Assembly: GCA_900544405.1 (NCBI GenBank)
Contig: UQVA01000009.1
Span: 7,113 to 71,112 of the forward strand
Source of the DNA: an uncultured Eubacteriales bacterium
GTDB taxonomy: Bacteria; Bacillota; Clostridia; Oscillospirales; Oscillospiraceae
DNA length: 64,000 bases
Direction of reading: 5' to 3'
The first letter of the stretch is position 1. Every line of letters starts with the position of its first letter. This document shows positions 59,017-64,000 of this stretch, piece by piece. Both the position numbers and the translations under genes were made by a program. The notes under the pieces are model-generated. The model worked only from the letters and a program-made list of their open reading frames with translations, ran no database searches and had not been told where the DNA came from.

Positions 59017-61557
59017 ATGAACGCCATTCGACTGAAAACGGAGCATTTGATAAACCCCATCGGGGTGGACTTCACCGCCCCACGGCTTTCCTGGAACTGC
59101 GGCGGCGGCGTGAAGCAGACCGCTTACCAAATCCTCGCCGCCGATGAAGCAGGAACGGTCCTTTGGGACAGTGGCCGGGTGGAAAGTTCTGCCATGTGCG
59201 CCCAGTGGGGCGGCGCTCCCGTGCCGCCGAAAACGAAGGTCCTCTGGAAGGTCCGGCTCTGGGACGAAAACGGCACTGCCGGGGACTGGTCGGAGGCGAC
59301 CTTTGAGACCGGTATCGGTACATGGAGTGCCCAGTGGATCACCGGCAATTACCGGGTAAACAAAATGCAGCGCTATCCTGTGGACTGCTTCCGGAAGAAA
59401 TTTTTCCTGTCCCGGGCGAAAAAAGCCCGGCTGTATATCACCGCCTGCGGCCTGTATGAGGCAAAGCTGAACGGGCAGCGCATTGGTGATTTTATCCTCG
59501 CCCCCGGCATCACGGATTACCGCAAGCGGGTCCAGTACCAGACCTACGACGTGACCGCCCTGCTGGAAAGTGGCGAAAACACCCTGACGGTGCAGTTGGC
59601 CGACGGCTGGTATCGGGGTTCCTGCGGGGCCTGGGGACTGAAAAATCAGTACGGCACGGAAACCAAGCTGCTGGCACAGCTGGAGCTTACCCGCGCCGAC
59701 GGCAGCGTGCAGACCGTTGTCACCGACGAAAGCTGGGAGTGGTCCAATGACGGCCCCATTCGCTTTGCGGACAACAAGGACGGGGAAGTCTTCGATGCCC
59801 GCATGGCCCCCAGCTATGCCGGGAAGGCCAAGGTCACAAGCCATTCCGTCACCCCCAGCGCCTCCAACAATGTTCCCGTAACAGAACACGAGCATCTGAC
59901 GGCAGAAAAAATCACCACCCCCTCCGGCAAGACTGTGCTGGACTTTGGACAGAATATTGCGGGCTACCTGTCCTTCTCCCTGATGGCCAAGGCCGGTCAG
60001 GTCGTGAAGCTGCGCTTCGGGGAGCTGCTGGACGAGAACGGCGAGTTTACCCAGAAGAACATCCAGTGCAGCAGCAAGCGCATCACCACGCCCCTGCAGC
60101 AGGTGATCTACACCTGCAAGGATGGCCGGAACGACTACAAGACGACTTTTGCCATTTTCGGCTTCCAATATGTGCTGGTGGAGACGGAGGTCCCTGTCTC
60201 TGCCGGGGATTTCACCGCCATTGCGGTGTACTCCGACATGGAGCGCACAGGCTTTTTTGAAAGTTCCAACGCGCTTCTCGATAAGTTCGTGGAAAACACC
60301 GTCTGGAGTGCCAAAAACAACCATGCCGACCTGCCCACGGACTGCCCCACAAGGGAGCGCCACGGCTGGACAGGCGACGCGCAGATCTTCTGCCCTACGG
60401 CCAGCTATCTCTTCGACTACCTGCCCTTTGCAGAGAAGTATCTGAACGATGTCTACGACTGGCAGACGAAAAACGGGTGTCTGCCGCAGATCGCACCGGA
60501 GGGCGGCACAGACTTCTACATGGCAAGTATGAACGGTTCCGTCGGATGGGCGGACGCCGGGGTGCTAATGCCGTATGTGCTTTGGAAGCAATACGGCGAC
60601 ACAGATGTTTTGAAGAAGTACCTGCCCGGAATGCGGCGCTACGCCAAATTCATGCAGAACCGCTGCGGCAAATGGTATCCCACTGCCAAACGGACGGGGC
60701 TGCACGGCGAAGATAGAGAATATCTATCCAACTACGGGCAGGCCTACGGCGAGTGGGCAGAGCCGGAGAGCGTCCACCACATGACATGGAAGGACTGTGC
60801 CGTGCCTCATCCGGAGGTGGCCACGGCCTACACCGCCCATGTGATGGACTGCATGGCAGAAATTGAAGCGGCGCTGGGCAACGAAAAGGAAGCCGACTCT
60901 TACCGTGACTTCGCCGCCGGCTGCCGCAGGAGCTATCAGGCGCTGCGCCGCACCGCCGCCTATCCGATGGATACCGACCGGCAGGCGCAGCTTGTCCGCC
61001 CGCTGGCATTTCAGCTGCTGGACGAAGCGCAGACGGAATACGCGCAAAAGCGACTGCTTACCGCACTGGAGCATTTCCACTGGCGTCTCGGAACGGGCTT
61101 CCTTTCAACGCCGCTGATTTTGGATGTGCTGACGGATATCGACTTGGAATCGGCCTACCGGCTGCTGGAAAATGAAGAGATTCCCGGTTGGCTGAGTATG
61201 CCGAAAAACGGCGCTACGACCATTTGGGAAGCATGGGAAGGGCCGAACAGCAAAAGCGGCGGCATTGGCTCTCTGAACCATTATTCCAAGGGCGCTGTGG
61301 TAGCGTGGCTGTTCAATACCATGTGCGGCATCCGTGTAGACGGAGAGAATCATTTTGCCATTGCGCCCCACCCCGGCGGACACTTTACAAGAGCCAAGGC
61401 CGTCTATGACAGTATTTACGGCAGAGTGGAAAGTGGCTGGGCGAAAACAACGGACGGCTGGAAATATACCGTCACCGTTCCCGCCAACTGTACTGCCGAA
61501 CTGTATCTGCCGGAGAAACCTCCGGTCACGCTGGAAAGCGGAACACATACCGTTTGA
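59017..61557 (+). CDS. GH78 alpha-L-rhamnosidase
   Basis: Releases terminal alpha-L-rhamnose from plant glycosides or polysaccharides. The 846-residue product has an N-terminal Fn3-like/Bac_rhamnosid_N part (RLKTEHLINPIGVDFTAPRL) and a beta-sandwich (YRKRVQYQTYDVTALLESGE). The (alpha/alpha)6 barrel carries DCPTRERHGWTGDAQIF near 440 (general-acid loop, shortened relative to the usual CPQRDERLGW) and TTIWEAWEGPNS near 731. There is no signal peptide, so it acts in the cytoplasm on imported oligosaccharides. The start ATG directly follows the transporter stop; GGAGG lies inside the transporter end. Confidence 0.92.
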   Translation: MNAIRLKTEHLINPIGVDFTAPRLSWNCGGGVKQTAYQILAADEAGTVLWDSGRVESSAMCAQWGGAPVPPKTKVLWKVRLWDENGTAGDWSEATFETGIGTWSAQWITGNYRVNKMQRYPVDCFRKKFFLSRAKKARLYITACGLYEAKLNGQRIGDFILAPGITDYRKRVQYQTYDVTALLESGENTLTVQLADGWYRGSCGAWGLKNQYGTETKLLAQLELTRADGSVQTVVTDESWEWSNDGPIRFADNKDGEVFDARMAPSYAGKAKVTSHSVTPSASNNVPVTEHEHLTAEKITTPSGKTVLDFGQNIAGYLSFSLMAKAGQVVKLRFGELLDENGEFTQKNIQCSSKRITTPLQQVIYTCKDGRNDYKTTFAIFGFQYVLVETEVPVSAGDFTAIAVYSDMERTGFFESSNALLDKFVENTVWSAKNNHADLPTDCPTRERHGWTGDAQIFCPTASYLFDYLPFAEKYLNDVYDWQTKNGCLPQIAPEGGTDFYMASMNGSVGWADAGVLMPYVLWKQYGDTDVLKKYLPGMRRYAKFMQNRCGKWYPTAKRTGLHGEDREYLSNYGQAYGEWAEPESVHHMTWKDCAVPHPEVATAYTAHVMDCMAEIEAALGNEKEADSYRDFAAGCRRSYQALRRTAAYPMDTDRQAQLVRPLAFQLLDEAQTEYAQKRLLTALEHFHWRLGTGFLSTPLILDVLTDIDLESAYRLLENEEIPGWLSMPKNGATTIWEAWEGPNSKSGGIGSLNHYSKGAVVAWLFNTMCGIRVDGENHFAIAPHPGGHFTRAKAVYDSIYGRVESGWAKTTDGWKYTVTVPANCTAELYLPEKPPVTLESGTHTV

Positions 61558-61566
61558 GGTGAAGCT

Positions 61567-63894
61567 ATGGACATTGAAAAAATCTTGCAGCAGATGACCC
61601 TGGAGGATAGAATTGCTCTCTGCTCCGGTGAAAACTTCTGGGAAACAAAGAAATACGAAAAATACGGCATTCCTTCCCTTTTCATGTGCGACGGCCCTCA
61701 CGGCTTGCGCAAACAGGAGGATGCAGCGGATATGCTGGGCGTCAATGAATCCAGAAAGGCTACCTGCTTTCCCGCCGAAGTGACCACCGCCGGGAGCTGG
61801 GATCCGGAGCTGCTTACGGCCATCGGTTCGGCCATCGGCCAGGAAGCCAGGGAGCAGGGCGTTGGTCTTGTCCTCGGCCCCGGCGCCAATCTCAAGCGCA
61901 ATCCGCTCTGCGGGCGGAATTTTGAGTATTTCAGCGAAGACCCCTATCTGGCGGGCAAGCTGGCGGCGGGCTTCATCCGGGGTGCCGAGGCACAGGGCAT
62001 TGGCACCAGTCTCAAGCACTTCGCCGTAAATTCGCAGGAAAAAAGCCGCTTTACATCCAACAGCGTGCTGGATGACCGCACACTGCGGGAGCTTTATTTG
62101 ACGGCCTTTGAGATCGCCGTCAAGGAAGGCCACCCCTCCACCCTCATGTGCGCCTACCCCAAGCTGAACGGGGTCCATTGCTCGGACAACAAAGCCCTTT
62201 TGACGGACATTCTCCGGACCGAATGGGGTTTTTCCGGGCTGGTGGTCACCGACTGGGGTGCCATGAATGACCGCATCGAGGGCTTCCGGGCCGGCTGCGA
62301 CCTGAATATGCCCGGCGGCAGCGACTACATGGAAAAAGAGGTCTTGCAGGCGGTCAAGAATGGCACGCTGCCGGAAAGCTGCGTGGACAACAGCGCCCGC
62401 CGTGTGCTGAAGCTGGTGTTCCGGGCAGCGGAAACGCTGAAAGCGCCTGCAACCTGCGACTACGAAGCCCACCATGTCCTTGCCAAGCGTGCAGCAGCGG
62501 AGGGCGCGGTGCTGCTGAAAAATGAGGACGGCATTCTGCCCCTGAAAAAGGATGCGAAAATCGCCGTCATTGGCGCCATGGCGAAGAATCTGCGCTACCA
62601 AGGCTCCGGTTCCAGCCACATCAACCCCACAGGGCTTTCCCAGCCGCTGGACTTCCTGCCGGATGCCATCTATGCTCCCGGCTGTGATGACCGGGGCGAC
62701 ACCACGGAAGATTTGCTCTCCCAGGCGGCAAAAACCGCCCAGGAAGCTGAAATTGCCGTGATTTTCGCCGGACTTCCCGACCGCTATGAGTCCGAAGGCT
62801 TCGACCGGGCGGACATGAAAATGCCGGATGGCCAGCTACGGATGATCGATGCCGTGGCCGCCGCCAACTCCAACACGGTGGTGGTTCTCCTCTGCGGCAG
62901 CGCCGTGGAATGTCCCTGGGCCGACCGAGTGAAGGGCATCCTGTACATGGGCCTGCCCGGGCAGGCAGGCGGCGAAGCCGTGGCCGATCTGCTCTGCGGC
63001 CGGGCCAATCCCAGCGGCAAATTGGCCGAAAGCTGGCCCCTGAGCTATGCGGACGTGCCATCCTCCGAAATTTACGGCAAAACCGACGACGCCCTGTACG
63101 AAGAAGGGCTGTACGTCGGCTACCGGTACTATGAAAAATCCGGCGTTGCCGTCCGCTGGCGGTTCGGTTACGGGCTGAGCTACACGGAGTTTTGCTACTC
63201 CGATTTAACGGTCAACGGCGATACGGTGTCCGTCACCGTCCGGAACACCGGCAAGCGTGCCGGTGCGGAGGTGGTGCAGCTCTACATTCGTGCCCCACAG
63301 GATGGTCTGCACCGCCCGCTGCGGGAGCTGAAGGGCTTCCAAAAGGTATTCTTGCAGTCGGGCGAAAGCCGGACGGTCACCTTCCCTTTGACCGACCGCA
63401 GCTTCGCCGTCTGGCAGGACGGCTGGAAAATCCCCGCCGGGAAATACACCGTCTGCATCGGCGGCCTGACCTCAGAGGTTGAAAAGTCCGGTGAAACGCT
63501 GCCCGTACCCGCATGGCAAAAGGGAAGCTGGTACGAATGCTGCACCGGCAAGCCGGACCAGGCCCAGTGGGAAGCCATGTTGGGCCGCCGCTATGCCCCG
63601 CCGGTGCTGAAGAAAGGTTCTTTCACCATGGAAAATACCGTGGAGGAAATGAAGGACTATAGCCTTATTATGAAGATCATGTATAAGGCAACGGAACATG
63701 TGATTGCCAAGGGAAACGGCGGAAAGATCGATTATGAGAACCCGAATTTCCGCATGCAGATGGCCTCCTCGGCAGGCGGCCCTCTGCGCAGCATGATGAT
63801 TTCCGGCGGCATGAAGGGCGGCGTGCTGCCCGGCATGCTGGAAATGGCCAACGGGCACTTTTTCCGGGGACTTTGGCGGATGATTCGAGGATAA
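61567..63894 (+). CDS. GH3 beta-glucosidase-type hydrolase
   Basis: A 775-residue glycoside hydrolase family 3 enzyme without signal peptide. The N-terminal barrel shows MCDGPHGLRKQ, GLVLGPGANLKRNPLCGRN, FEYFSEDPYLAGKLAAG, LKHFAVNSQEKSR (Lys-His) and the nucleophile motif LVVTDWGAMNDR (Asp near 229). The alpha/beta sandwich (KDAKIAVIGAMAKNLRYQGS) and an Fn3-like end (GAEVVQLYIRAPQ) follow. The final about 110 residues are an extra tail. GAGGTGAAGC precedes ATG 61567, 9 bp after GH78. Together with GH78 it would trim rhamnosyl-glucosides such as flavonoid rutinosides or neohesperidosides, which is inference. Confidence 0.92.
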   Translation: MDIEKILQQMTLEDRIALCSGENFWETKKYEKYGIPSLFMCDGPHGLRKQEDAADMLGVNESRKATCFPAEVTTAGSWDPELLTAIGSAIGQEAREQGVGLVLGPGANLKRNPLCGRNFEYFSEDPYLAGKLAAGFIRGAEAQGIGTSLKHFAVNSQEKSRFTSNSVLDDRTLRELYLTAFEIAVKEGHPSTLMCAYPKLNGVHCSDNKALLTDILRTEWGFSGLVVTDWGAMNDRIEGFRAGCDLNMPGGSDYMEKEVLQAVKNGTLPESCVDNSARRVLKLVFRAAETLKAPATCDYEAHHVLAKRAAAEGAVLLKNEDGILPLKKDAKIAVIGAMAKNLRYQGSGSSHINPTGLSQPLDFLPDAIYAPGCDDRGDTTEDLLSQAAKTAQEAEIAVIFAGLPDRYESEGFDRADMKMPDGQLRMIDAVAAANSNTVVVLLCGSAVECPWADRVKGILYMGLPGQAGGEAVADLLCGRANPSGKLAESWPLSYADVPSSEIYGKTDDALYEEGLYVGYRYYEKSGVAVRWRFGYGLSYTEFCYSDLTVNGDTVSVTVRNTGKRAGAEVVQLYIRAPQDGLHRPLRELKGFQKVFLQSGESRTVTFPLTDRSFAVWQDGWKIPAGKYTVCIGGLTSEVEKSGETLPVPAWQKGSWYECCTGKPDQAQWEAMLGRRYAPPVLKKGSFTMENTVEEMKDYSLIMKIMYKATEHVIAKGNGGKIDYENPNFRMQMASSAGGPLRSMMISGGMKGGVLPGMLEMANGHFFRGLWRMIRG

Positions 63895-63898
63895 AATC

Positions 63899-63939
63899 AA
63901 AAAACCAGCCAGTGTGACCGTCACACAGGCTGGTTTTTT
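63899..63939 (+). terminator. Terminator after the rhamnoside operon
   Basis: A long stem AAAAACCAGCC-GTGTGA / TCACAC-GGCTGGTTTTT with a 3-nt loop and TTTTTT. A second hairpin (GGCGGCAGGG / CCCTGCCGCC, 63951-63976) and an AAAGGAGA site at the window end point to another gene starting just beyond 64000. Confidence 0.85.
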
Positions 63940-64000
63940 GTGCAGAAAATGGGCGGCAGGGAGGAAACCCTGCCGCCTGAAAACAGAAAAAGAAAGGAGA

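Noticed and set aside
57475..60363. Minus-strand frame of about 960 codons opposite the GPH transporter and GH78
   Set aside because: The composition (His/Gly/Gln-rich) is typical of shadow frames in GC-rich DNA, and the plus strand has recognised enzymes.
1..64000. CRISPR array, rRNA operon, complete insertion sequence or replication origin
   Set aside because: I found no regularly spaced identical repeats, no rRNA core sequence, no intact transposase and no DnaA-box cluster. The only RNA gene I can support is tRNA-Pro.

Overview
The window is about 64 kb of GC-rich DNA. It reads like a gut Clostridia (Bacillota), most likely an Oscillospiraceae/Ruminococcaceae-type anaerobe. The reasons are AGGAGG-type ribosome sites, sigma-A promoters with 17-bp spacers, typical lipoboxes, an MltG plus U32-peptidase pair, several ABC/MFS carbohydrate loci, and a family of composite palindromic repeats between genes. 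Taxonomy is inference; no rRNA is present.

Region 1 (1-14.3 kb). A cut-off hybrid histidine kinase is followed by a MATE exporter. An amino-sugar operon comes next: a NahK-like N-acetylhexosamine kinase, a ROK-like protein and NagA. It is followed by RodA, a GDPD/MFS pair, a two-gene chromate-type transporter driven by a perfect-consensus promoter, an orphan membrane protein and tRNA-Pro(TGG).

Region 2 (14.4-31.9 kb) looks like an inserted island. The left edge has a serine-recombinase remnant next to tRNA-Pro. The right edge has remnants that look like conjugative-element genes. Between them about 14 minus-strand genes encode lipoproteins, a TPM-domain protein, a TFIIB-type zinc-ribbon membrane protein, a TM2 protein, a DUF4428-like zinc-ribbon protein, an SPFH protein with four zinc ribbons, a repetitive Cys-rich surface protein and a degenerate receiver-like protein. 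A divergent plus-strand trio (7TM-type sensor, separate histidine kinase, LuxR-family regulator) probably controls them. The SPFH, TPM and zinc-ribbon set recalls the B. subtilis ydjGHI membrane-stress module, but no PspA is encoded here. This is the best candidate for an under-described system.

Region 3 (32-41 kb) is housekeeping: the operon tmk, DJ-1/PfpI, mltG, U32 peptidase; a DnaQ-like exonuclease; a CapD/WbpM-type UDP-sugar dehydratase; a Nudix hydrolase; a phosphoribosyltransferase-like gene behind an apparent attenuator; and an SGNH hydrolase.

Region 4 (41.3-49.1 kb) holds a 2125-residue cell-surface PHP metallohydrolase, divergent from a YibE/F membrane protein.

Region 5 (49.6-64 kb) is carbohydrate uptake. 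An AraC regulator precedes a sugar ABC operon that also carries a stand-alone RarA/MgsA C-terminal-like protein. A deleted uvrA-like pseudogene follows, then an AraC regulator divergent from a GPH transporter, GH78 alpha-L-rhamnosidase and GH3 glucosidase operon. At least nine copies of one composite palindromic repeat sit in gaps across the window.
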